DNA from: Halichondria panicea
Taxonomy: Eukaryota > Porifera > Demospongiae > Suberitida > Halichondriidae
Assembly (NCBI RefSeq): GCF_963675165.1
Contig: NC_087382.1
Location: forward strand, 1,426,001 to 1,490,000
Direction of reading: 5' to 3'
DNA length: 64,000 bases
A program made the position numbers and the translations under genes. Shown here in pieces: positions 53,901 to 62,664 of this stretch (position 1 is its first letter; every line of letters begins with the position of its first letter). The notes under the pieces were generated by a model that was given only the letters and a program-made list of their open reading frames with translations, had not been told where the DNA came from and did not search any database.

Positions 53901-54622
53901 GCTACACATTCCTCGAGTGGCCGCACAGCTTGCTCTTTGCAGCTGGCCTGTTCATATTATTAGCACACATACTGCCATTCACTATCCTGTTATTAATGGC
54001 CCCGATTCTGCAGCGATACACACACTACAAGTTATTACGATGGGTAAACAAGTTAAAGCCTCTACTGGATGCTTATCAAGGTCCTTACGGAGTCAAGTCT
54101 CGCTATTGGACTGGACTACTGCTGCTAGGTAGGCTCGTTATACTAACAGCTGTGTCTTTAAATGTGTCTGGAAAACAAGCCATCAATTTGCTAGTGATAA
54201 TCATAGTATTGTCTATTTTAAGGATAATATTGATGGCATTCGGAATAACAATTAAGCTCTATACAAGCAAACTATCAAACTTCCTGGAGCTATTTTTTCT
54301 GGCAAATCTTCTGCTACTAACTGCCACATCACTGTTTCTGCAGTCAAACCAGACTGATAAAATCAGCGGACAAAGTATAACAATCTGTTGTATGGTGGGT
54401 AGTGCATTCGTTATGTGTGGCCTCATCTTAGCCTATCACTGCTACGTTATGTGTCAGAGAATAGAAGCCATCAAGCGGCTAACATCAAGAGTTGTTTCCT
54501 CTCTAAAAGGGCCTCGGAATCGAGCACTAACTAACGATGACATCATATGTGTCCCCCCACATAGCACACCCCCCACAGTCACAGAGGTTGATTTGAGGGA
54601 ACTGCTACTAGAGGATAACTAA
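50954..54622 (+). CDS. Receptor B': beta-helix multipass membrane protein, 1222 residues
   Basis: Near-identical to B with the same start (MIIMTTVAQFSS), signal peptide, beta-helix array, Cys-rich knot, eight to ten spans and RELLLEDN end. Reading the two genes side by side I find seven replacement changes (F/V and A/V near residue 105-125, M/T, K/E, S/N, E/K and T/I near residue 980) and three silent ones. Six of the seven replacements are in the extracellular part. No lesion. It converges on C'. Confidence 0.85.
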   Translation: MIIMTTVAQFSSLILLLSLTLTSPANCWTNGTTVEYWVRPDTMSECPHSIPPHQCVTITDLVTNSTDTSINDGMSINVFFIAGTHVPKTNGWIVVGNPYLDQEVSATVAAISDGQNQQNVIIDCESGHPISFVFLQLLSLTLKNVELQNCGFKLHFNTRGNSTILDETTSSVVAMDVPELVIANINITNSRGAGMVIILKKFDKNVNINRLMLNEIVIHGRNHTGNKFVGNLHVMFSASENNTLKKPTIFSIKNSIFSNGIGRCSKFANCSSGGLTISMVNLHNVSVLINRCKFIGNKAYSGGGIGLFIDEGIHSSNHIHITKSIFSRNTAVRNGGGLAIESDDFLYHNNIMLHVNISETVFSYNSAEFGGAAYTSFTQSFDNCTFIGNEARLGAAVYSDEYYDIDLSQYHQQISNCTFIHNTCKINTNEETKETGTIHVIIRDDYLFIKDVEIIGNDCRGIYVYDTDLVLSGTSVINGNHAHQSDGGAILFECSTDSNILVGIDILSLTSLRIINNTAAGYGGGIAIRNCEDVINECIFSQPTDKITISMKHNTATQGGDAIYGGQLEDCKLWDIVDIMERNTSSAVSSPPNEVCICSDDFPQKHTCSHFMQLDIYPGQRFHIPLVCVGQYNYSSPCKVQAHLQMTSFANIAEETILQNIAKECKQLYYSIETQQTNYTETLYLTIVGQEVQSYYEWIFLNIEIRIKACPPGFITNFNAKKCICTEYLASNGITCNIDDERLHKTSSMWVGTYSEGVVVHQVCPFDYCKSNFTKVDPFNQQEQCDFNRSGVLCGACRPGLSLALGTSQCKECSNINLLLLILFALAGVVLVVLLLKCNLTVSTGTINGLIFYANIVRSTQTAFFPSNTDNKFVSIISVFIAWLNLDLGIETCFVNGLNTYYRTWLQFIFPLYIWTIVGLLILISRYSIKVSKWTGSNTVSVLATLFLLSYAKLLRTTFDTFSSTTLINVNGTPITLWLLDGRYTFLEWPHSLLFAAGLFILLAHILPFTILLLMAPILQRYTHYKLLRWVNKLKPLLDAYQGPYGVKSRYWTGLLLLGRLVILTAVSLNVSGKQAINLLVIIIVLSILRIILMAFGITIKLYTSKLSNFLELFFLANLLLLTATSLFLQSNQTDKISGQSITICCMVGSAFVMCGLILAYHCYVMCQRIEAIKRLTSRVVSSLKGPRNRALTNDDIICVPPHSTPPTVTEVDLRELLLEDN

Positions 54623-55188
54623 TCATTGACTAACATTGCACGCACATGCAGAGATAGATAAAACACTTAATTTAGCTAGTGTATTGGCAAAAAATAAGTA
54701 CCCTCACAATTGTCACACACACAGTGTACTCTCACCTTCTGACACAATAACACGATTTACATGTTTTGAGAAATTGATTTATTTGGGGACACGTATAGAT
54801 CTATATACATGCATATACAGGCTCTTACTAAGGGGCAAATAGTTATATGAGAGAGCAGCTGCTTCAGAACACTGTTGCACATTCATTTGCTGTCATACAA
54901 CCAAACAATATCACTTGTATTGTCAACTCATATTAATCAATGGAACAGTTAGTCTCATGTTGCTTGGTCTGGATCTCACCCAAAATACTAGATTAGATAT
55001 TTTTGTCTGTTGGCTATAATTATAATTGAGAGTTTGACGTGTGTTATCTTGTGGACAGTAATTAGCTACAGTCACATCACAAATCATAATAACAGCTAGC
55101 AGAGAATAATTAAAACTAGTAAAACAGCAATGAATATTGTAATCAGCAATTATATCATTCTAATCTAAGTGTGTACCTCAGCTACAGT
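54623..55188. other. 3' intergenic region between B' and C'
   Basis: Counterpart of 19445-20009 with a few substitutions; no gene. Confidence 0.6.
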
Positions 55189-58100
55189 TTAGACTTTATT
55201 ATGTATGGGACCAATTTCTGTGCATGTAACAGCAGGACGATGGTTGACTCTTGTAGGGGGAGGGGCTGGTCTGTAGTCCTCTGTGGTGAGGGGGGCTAGC
55301 TCATCCATGTAGGGTAATATCATCTGGTCTGGCCTCGTGGCTGGTCTGATGATGGGAGGAGTGATGTAACAATCAGGGTCAGCTTCTTCCATGACTCCAT
55401 CATGATCAGTGTAAGGTGGGTTCAAGGCATCTCTTTGTTCATAGTCGTCTACTGCTTTGAGTAATTCATTATCATCATTTTCATCGGCTACCAGCTGCTG
55501 ATACATTTCCCGACCATTGCTAGCTCGTCTGACTACAACATTAGCTCCTAAATTCCTTATGGTGTCTTCTATCTTCAGCCATGTATTAATATTCTTGAGT
55601 ACGAATTGGTAAAAATGGTAGCAGAGGGTTATTGCAAAGATGACAAAGGATATAGCCATCGAAGTATTGGCTAGGGCTGACTGATTTTTTCTGGTATCTT
55701 TGACAAAGGAGGTGCCAAATGCTAGACAAACAATATTGAGTAGATAAAGAGTTTCGAGGGAATCACGGATTTTGTTTTTGTACAAACGATTGTTCAGTAA
55801 TTTCCAGCTGATCAGTCCAACTGATAGAACACCAGCTGATAGAACAGGGAGAGAAGTGTCCAAAGCCAGAGCAGTTATTATATTATGAGCGATAAAAGAA
55901 AATAGGAGCAGTCCCACCCAGTAGCGATGTTTGGGCGTGAATGGAGCATAGTATGCATCCATGAAGCCAATGTACTTCGTGTTCTTAGTCCATTTCATGA
56001 GTTTCCATTTTGAGCAGCGAGGAAACCATTGTCCAAAGAAGAGCACCACAGTGAACACTACACCAGAAATGAGGATTATGGCGGCAAAAACAAACCGAGG
56101 GATGTGACCGGAAGTGAAATATTGCACATTGCCGTCATACATCCAAACTATATCACTTGTACCATCAGGATAATCCAAGACCCTGTGTTGCAGTGCAGCA
56201 ATGATAAACCGTAAGAGTTTGGAATAAGAGAGTAGGACGAGTGTGCCTAGGGCAGCAACTGGATTCCTGTTGGAGAGGAGCTTTGCAAAAGAGTCAAAGT
56301 ACTTGCTCACAATGATTATTAAGAACATCAGAAGAAACAGGTAAGCAGGAAAGACAATCTGAAGGAGCACTTTTGCATGAGAGTTCATTCCATCATAAAA
56401 GCATGTCTCAATACCCAAGTCAAGATTCACCCACGATATGAAAACTGTCAAAGGGTTATGAAAAGGTATGAAAATAGACTGATTTGCAGCTAATATATTA
56501 GTGTAGAAGATCAGCCCATGGATAGTGCCTGTTGCTACGGTAATGTTGAAAACGAGAATGAATACAACTAGTACTATGCCTGCCAGGGCAAACGGAAGTA
56601 GCAGGAGAAGGTAAGAGTTTGAGCAGAGTTCACATCGTGATGTACCTAACACAAGACTCAGTCCTGGTTCACATTCTCCACACAAGACACCACTTCGATT
56701 GTAGTCACACTGTTCGTCAGGGTTGCTTAGACTGATGTTGACTGGCTTTAGTACACAATAGTCAAATGTACAGTTACTAACAACATACCCACTTCCGTTA
56801 GTGGTATTAGTCACTCCTATCCATATGTTGTTATTGCTTTCCAGCTTTATGGTCCCATTTTCTTCAGAACAGTTTGTTATCTGATATTCTTGTTGCAAGA
56901 CTGGATCACAGTCACACTTACACTCAATTGAGGACTGAATTGGTTGGAGTCCAATAGAGCAATCACATTTTTGAAAATATATGTTTAGAATTTGTCTTGA
57001 AATTCCCAAATTGTTGCATGGACCCTCAGCATAGAGTTCCACTTGAGCAGAGCTGTCTTGTGAGAATACATTGTACTCTAATTCTGTGCACTGATTGCTA
57101 ACTTCTTGTTGTGCTTGTCCTTCTTTGAGACGACCAACTCCACTCTCAGTGATAACAAAACTGTGAATTGTGGCATTAATCATTGGATTTCCAGCTTGGT
57201 CTACAGCCATAATACTGATTGTGAATGCTTGTCCCTTTCTAACAGAAATGGTTTGCTTGGTGGTGTTACACAACTTCACTCTTACAGCCTTCGAAGCTAT
57301 CGATGAATAATGCACAGTATTGTTCAAGTACTCAAATCCATTGTCTGATGAAGAAAGTTCGGCTGATACATCCACCGTACACCTGTCCAACAGACCTCCG
57401 TAAATATCTGCTCCTGACTGGGAAGCTGTGTTGTTGGTCAAAAAAGTGTTGCAATAATTGATTGACTTATTATTTAAACACTTAACTTCTTCAGATGAAG
57501 ACGGAATACCTTGGAGCAAATTTAGCACGATCTTAATAAAATTGATATCAAAACCATACAGATTTAGAGTTTGAATGAAGCATTCTGTTTGTGTCAGATC
57601 TCCTGCAGTAGTTACATCCTCTCCTCTACACACACCACTCTCAGTACTGTCTGCCACAAATATCCCCCCTCCATATTGAGCCGTGTTATTCTGAATTTCT
57701 AGTATGACCAGCGTTTTACCAAGCTCTAGCTCCAAGTCCTGTTTCAGAATATATATCCTGGAGCTTTGCTGTAGATACATTCCACCTCCGCTATTGTTTG
57801 CTGAGTTTGACTTGATTTGGACGTGAGCGTGAGAAAAAGCCTTAATGTTTGAAGCGACTGCATAAATACCTCCTCCATTTTGTGCATCATTTCGATCTAT
57901 AATACTCTCAAACAATACAGCTTTCATGTCACTACATGTACACAGGACAAACTGACGATTAAGTAAACAACCAGTAGTGACCTTCGAATCAAATTCAATT
58001 TCGCTTGAGTATGCATAAATCCCACCACCATTGTGTGCTTTGTTATGAGAAATCTCTATTGGATAGTGAACAAAGAGTGTGCTCTCTCTCAGAAACACAC

Positions 58101-59637
58101 CTCCTCCAACAGTAGCTATATTGTTAGAAATGACCACTCCTTCTGCATTGATATAGATTTGACTCTGAACTGCTCTGATGGCTCCACCCTGCACACCACG
58201 ATTGTTACTGAGAGTTGTGGGTCCATTGAACTCCACTCGACTGCTTAGAGCATACACAGGGTTTACATTATTGCTAACATTGTTAACTCCCGTAAATGAC
58301 AAGTTAGAATGCACTACGTAAATGATATTTTCACCCTCTAAATTGTCAAATATGCTTGTATTAGCATTTATTAAAGTTGAGATAACAACCGCAATCACTC
58401 CATCTTGTTGGGTGGCTCTGTTATTTGTGAGCAGAGAGTCGGAAATGATCACAGTGCCATCAGCAACGAAAAATACTCCACCAATGTCAGCACTGTTATT
58501 TTTAAACATGACTTTGGAGACAGATATAGTTCCAGTATATACCAAAATCGCTCCACCAGAGGGTGCCTTGTTGTTTGTTAGCTTGCTATTGGATATCAGT
58601 AACTCTCCATTCAAAACCAAAATCGCTCCACCTGATCTTTCAGCACTGTTGTACGCTAGCTCACTGTCGGAGATTGAGACACTCCCAAACCAGATATTAA
58701 TTGCTCCACCGTCACGAATAGCACTATTGTTTAGTAGCACACAGTTGGAAATGAACAAATTAGTTCTGAAGGTGGAAATGGCTCCACCATATTCAGCGAT
58801 ATTATCCATAAAGTTACAGAAACTGATTGAAACATTAACTGCCGAAATACCGCCACCACTATAATAAAAATCACTGGCATAAATCGCTCCACCGCTGTAA
58901 TAAACGCTATTATTTGTAAAGTTGCACCAACTGATAGTCACACTTGAAGAGGCCACCGCCACTGCTGCACCATATGTAGTACCAGTATTGGAAGTGAATC
59001 TTGAATCATTAATAACAGTTTGCTTTGAGTAAATGTAAACGGCACCACCATTGTTATTAAAGAAATCACTCTTTTCAATGCACACAGTATCAGCTTTAAC
59101 ATACAATGCTCTGTCAGTGCTAGTGTCGTTTACAAAGAGAACTTGTTCAATTCTCACAGTTACCACATGAGTGATCGTGGTGATCCAGAGTGTACAAGAT
59201 TCCAACTTTAGCAATTTCAAGTCTACCAAAGAGCATTCATCGATATATAATTCTTGAGAAATGTAGCCTGAACTTTTTTTATCACCTGCTCCTGTGAAAT
59301 TCAAACCTTCAATACTCAATGCACGGATATTAGATAAATACACTGCTCTACCAGTTGTGTTGGCATTGATAGTGGCATTTTGGCCAGCAATAATCACCTC
59401 TCTGAAATTACAAATGTAAAGCATTTCACTTAATAAATGATCACCAGACAGAAAGCTCAAGGTGAGTTTGTCTCCACCAGACAACAGGTCTGTTTGAACA
59501 AGCTGCTCGAGAGTGAAACAAGTTCCATTTTGGTAGTCATTACACGAGTCAGTTGAATCCACTGGCACAATGTGATAGTGCTCACTCCTGGTAACAGTAG
59601 CTAGGGTCAGTAGCAGCACCACCCAGGTGCAGTGCAT
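55189..59637 (-). CDS. Receptor C': intact Pmp-like beta-helix multipass protein, 1482 residues
   Basis: This is the reference member. Signal peptide 1-18 (MHCTWVVLLLTLATVTRS); beta-helix array about 60-700 with repeats such as GGAIYAS, GGAISTF, GGAINIW, GGAILVL, GGGVFLR, GGGIYAY and GGGIFVA, each followed by a FxxN-type turn; a less repetitive beta-rich domain about 720-930; Cys-rich knot about 930-1005 (ECKCDCDPV, CDYNRSGVLCGECEPGLS); eight to ten spans about 1007-1342 including HRYWVGLLLFSFIAHN; a cytoplasmic tail of about 138 residues with YQQL, EEADPD, YITPPIIRPATRP and LAPLTTEDYRPAPPP. Tyr and Pro-rich motifs suggest SH2/SH3 or WW-type partners, by inference. AATAAA overlaps the last codons. 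It is a single exon, convergent with B'. The GGA/FxxN pattern is established for chlamydial Pmps; the multipass anchor is not a Pmp feature. Confidence 0.9.
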   Translation of the reverse strand: MHCTWVVLLLTLATVTRSEHYHIVPVDSTDSCNDYQNGTCFTLEQLVQTDLLSGGDKLTLSFLSGDHLLSEMLYICNFREVIIAGQNATINANTTGRAVYLSNIRALSIEGLNFTGAGDKKSSGYISQELYIDECSLVDLKLLKLESCTLWITTITHVVTVRIEQVLFVNDTSTDRALYVKADTVCIEKSDFFNNNGGAVYIYSKQTVINDSRFTSNTGTTYGAAVAVASSSVTISWCNFTNNSVYYSGGAIYASDFYYSGGGISAVNVSISFCNFMDNIAEYGGAISTFRTNLFISNCVLLNNSAIRDGGAINIWFGSVSISDSELAYNSAERSGGAILVLNGELLISNSKLTNNKAPSGGAILVYTGTISVSKVMFKNNSADIGGVFFVADGTVIISDSLLTNNRATQQDGVIAVVISTLINANTSIFDNLEGENIIYVVHSNLSFTGVNNVSNNVNPVYALSSRVEFNGPTTLSNNRGVQGGAIRAVQSQIYINAEGVVISNNIATVGGGVFLRESTLFVHYPIEISHNKAHNGGGIYAYSSEIEFDSKVTTGCLLNRQFVLCTCSDMKAVLFESIIDRNDAQNGGGIYAVASNIKAFSHAHVQIKSNSANNSGGGMYLQQSSRIYILKQDLELELGKTLVILEIQNNTAQYGGGIFVADSTESGVCRGEDVTTAGDLTQTECFIQTLNLYGFDINFIKIVLNLLQGIPSSSEEVKCLNNKSINYCNTFLTNNTASQSGADIYGGLLDRCTVDVSAELSSSDNGFEYLNNTVHYSSIASKAVRVKLCNTTKQTISVRKGQAFTISIMAVDQAGNPMINATIHSFVITESGVGRLKEGQAQQEVSNQCTELEYNVFSQDSSAQVELYAEGPCNNLGISRQILNIYFQKCDCSIGLQPIQSSIECKCDCDPVLQQEYQITNCSEENGTIKLESNNNIWIGVTNTTNGSGYVVSNCTFDYCVLKPVNISLSNPDEQCDYNRSGVLCGECEPGLSLVLGTSRCELCSNSYLLLLLPFALAGIVLVVFILVFNITVATGTIHGLIFYTNILAANQSIFIPFHNPLTVFISWVNLDLGIETCFYDGMNSHAKVLLQIVFPAYLFLLMFLIIIVSKYFDSFAKLLSNRNPVAALGTLVLLSYSKLLRFIIAALQHRVLDYPDGTSDIVWMYDGNVQYFTSGHIPRFVFAAIILISGVVFTVVLFFGQWFPRCSKWKLMKWTKNTKYIGFMDAYYAPFTPKHRYWVGLLLFSFIAHNIITALALDTSLPVLSAGVLSVGLISWKLLNNRLYKNKIRDSLETLYLLNIVCLAFGTSFVKDTRKNQSALANTSMAISFVIFAITLCYHFYQFVLKNINTWLKIEDTIRNLGANVVVRRASNGREMYQQLVADENDDNELLKAVDDYEQRDALNPPYTDHDGVMEEADPDCYITPPIIRPATRPDQMILPYMDELAPLTTEDYRPAPPPTRVNHRPAVTCTEIGPIHNKV

Positions 59638-59655
59638 GTTCTCTCCGATACTATA
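59638..59655 (-). promoter_or_regulatory. Conserved leader before C' ATG
   Basis: The same 18 bases as before A, C and D (tatagtatcggagagaac on the minus strand). Confidence 0.4.
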
Positions 59656-60151
59656 AGATTACAAGCTAATCCGGCAGTGTCAGAATAGTGCTATTGCTTC
59701 TTCTATATACTGTATATCATCTATAGAGTGGAATAAGATAGCGGTCACCAGCAATTGATATTATGAGGCTCAAATTCTTATCAGTCATTACACTTAGTTT
59801 GCACAGTTATAACTTACCTAATCGATTTCCCTTTTCAGCTTACAAGATCCAAACACAGTCTCACATGCACGTGTGAATACAGTAGTGGAGTATAGAGGTA
59901 GGACTATATATTAGGCCAAAGGGTATAGTATCACTGCATGCAGTAGAGCTGTCATCAGATACAAGTCCAAAGCACACACAAAAAATTCCTAATAGGATTA
60001 CATGTATAGAGATGTTGTTATAGTTCAGACAACCCAATTAGTAGCTGCTTCCCAAGGGAGAAGTGCATGTATATAGTGTAATACGTTTACATGCTTATAG
60101 TATACATACTATATAGATCTACGACCTGTGTTTTTAAGCACACTCCCATGC

Positions 60152-60255
60152 ATATTTCCCTACAATCTGCTATATTTCCTTACAATCTGCCGTATTTCCT
60201 TACAATCTGCCATATTTCCTTACAATCTGCTATATTTCCCTACAATCTGCCATAT
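60152..60255. repeat. 20-bp minisatellite, copy 2
   Basis: Five units as at 24975-25078, with one unit differing by a single base (ccttacaatc versus ccttccaatc). Homology between the duplication copies ends in its last unit. Confidence 0.85.
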
Positions 60256-61154
60256 TCCAGTGCTTCCGTGCAGAGGGTATATTGTTGCAGAAAATACGAT
60301 TATTCTGTCTTTAGTGCAATAAATGTGCGCATGTTCAAAGTGCCATTATATAGCATTATATATCACAAAATCAGTTCAATCACTTCAAGTAAAGCGATAA
60401 TATAAACTGTGCGACAGTTCAAGATATTAATTGATTACACTCAACCATAGGTCAACTAATAATATGCACAAAGCAGACACTGTAAATACTGAATACATAT
60501 ATTCAAATTCAACATTAACTTTAGGTTCCCCTCATGAAATGGCCAGTAACTTCGTCAGCAGTATGATGCTTCCATTGAACATAAAATTAATGTTTGAATT
60601 AGGAATAGAGTAACCAATACCAACCGTCTTGTTTACCTTTTGGTGGCTCTGCCAATGTACCCTTCGATCCCTCCATTTCTCACAAAATGTTTTGAATGTG
60701 GAGTGATTATTGATGCAAGGACAAAACTAATTGCCTGCATGAAACAAAAAGAGTTTTCATAACCTCTTTTTGTTATTGTTGCATTTTGAGTGGGCAGATC
60801 AAAGGAAACACTGTGCCAATATCTGCCATATGGCACAGGTCAAGCCCTGAACTGTGCCACTATCTAGATACTGGCATAGTATGGCTGAAGTTACCTAAAG
60901 CCCACCGTCCACCAAGTAACCTGAAACTGTCCCTTTTATAGTATAACACTGTTAAACAGATTCAGTGGTAGGCAGAAAACGTTTTTCATGCATCTGGAGC
61001 ATTCCACAGCCACCACAAGTAGTTGAAACTAGTAGTCCTATAAAAGGAGTGATGTGTACACGGAAAGGAATGCACAAGGAATGCAACAAATCAGTTGTTA
61101 TACACAGCTCACTTGTGCGCACATGGGATATATTGGCTCATAATATGTACAAGA
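60256..61154. other. Unique spacer, nothing recognised
   Basis: Sequence after the duplication end. Short ORFs (60431-60613, 60836-60633) show no domain or splice support. Confidence 0.5.
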
Positions 61155-62178
61155 GTATGGAACGCCGTTTGCGACAAAATTCAGGCAGAATGTGATAGGC
61201 GTGTGCATCCAATATAAAATCGATTTTTGAAGATCGATTTTTAATAATCGATTTTTTACAGTTGATTTTCGATTTACACGTGAACGATCTTTGACAATCG
61301 ATCTGATATTCGATTTTTGATAATCGATTTTTGATAATCGATTATTGAAATTCGATTTTTGATAATCGATTTTTGATAATCGATTATTGAAATTCGATTT
61401 TTGATAATCGATTTTAGATCTGCTCTGAGGTGGGCTGGGGGGGTCCACTGATCCTAAAGCTGTATCACGTGAGACTATCCTTAGAGAAATTTTGCATTGA
61501 AGAAGCCACTATTCATGACTTCTATTCTATCTGGAATCACCAAACTCTTTCCCAGCTCTCTAAGCACACACAAGATGGCCAAATAAAACAGTGCTGGCGA
61601 GAAAGCATACAAAAATGGGTGCACGAAGGAACTAAATAAGATAGCATCAACTGAACAGTTCTAAAATTAATGATTTTTACTGTGACTTATGGCCCTTCTT
61701 TTTAATGGTTCCAAAAAATAATAATGTTTCGCTTTTGCGTTATAGTCTATCATGTGAGATAGCTAACCAAGCCAAGCTTTGATTCCAGGCCGCGGAGAAG
61801 GAGTTTGTGCATGTTCTGAGTTTCAAGGGCGGCCTAACTGTAGCCTTGAATCCATTTTAATCGGCCTGGATTCGAGGCTAGTATCAATCAATTGCGATTT
61901 TTGTAATCGATTTTCAAAAATCGATTATAAAAATCGATTATTGGATTTTCATAATCGATTTTCATAGTCTAAAAATCGATTAGCAAAAATCGAATTTCGT
62001 TTATCAAAGTCCATTAGCAGATATCAATAATCGAATTTATCAAAGATCGTTCACGTGTAAATCGAATATCAACTGCCAAAAATCGATTATTAGAAATCGA
62101 TCTTCAAAAATCGATTTTATTTTGGATGCACACGCCAATTAATTCTGTCTGAATTTTGTCGCAAACGGCGTTCCATAC
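61155..62178. mobile_element. 1-kb fold-back element with AATCGATTTTTG-rich arms
   Basis: Outer ends (gtatggaacgccgtttgcga and its complement at 62178) are near-perfect for about 60 bp, then both arms are built from repeated aatcgatttttg units (left to about 61425, right from about 61890). The left arm contains a 42-bp unit about 2.5 times (61309-61415). The loop has a short plus ORF (61430-61639) and the cggcctggattcgaggcta motif. No transposase. Confidence 0.8.
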
Positions 62179-62664
62179 AAGAGTCTATTATTATTCCTAG
62201 GAATTTACCCATTCTTGTCAACTGATACTTGCCATTTAATGGCTGGTAAAAGCGATGTTTGCAATGTCTCCTTGAGTTGTTGTGTGGTTGGTCTTTGTGA
62301 GGGAGAGGAGACACAGTGCACGAACTCAACATTACTTTACCAACTTATCTGAATTTGAACAAGGGAAATAGTTTGCCAAAGACAGTGGAGCAGAAGCTCT
62401 CATACACTATATATATACACAAAGGGTGCCGCTAGGAGCAGGCCGCCAGGCTAGAGCACATAAGCAGTACAAAAGAATAACAGGACTTGTACAATTAAAC
62501 AGTACAACACAGGAGTACATGAGGAAATGACTAATTAAAGGATTTTCTAGCTGGCAAAAAGAAACTAGCTGAATATAGTCTACAAAAGTCAGTGTGCATG
62601 CATGCAATGAGGAGGGCTCAAAAAACGAAACCAAGCTTAAGTATTAGGAGATAATTATACAATG
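62179..62664. other. 3' flank of receptor E
   Basis: No gene recognised between the fold-back element and the E stop codon. Confidence 0.5.

Larger units (their letters stand above)
47032..60254. repeat. Segmental duplication, copy 2 (about 13.2 kb)
   Basis: Counterpart of 11617-25078 in the same orientation, containing the orphan fragment, shared MITEs, B' and C'. It differs by lacking the 12593 hAT-like insertion, carrying a 738-bp fold-back element and having one fewer first-exon unit. Confidence 0.9.

Noticed and set aside
61098-61448. Minus ORF with NNRLSKIDYQKS repeats
   Set aside because: Translation of the AATCGATTTTTG tandem repeats in the fold-back arm.
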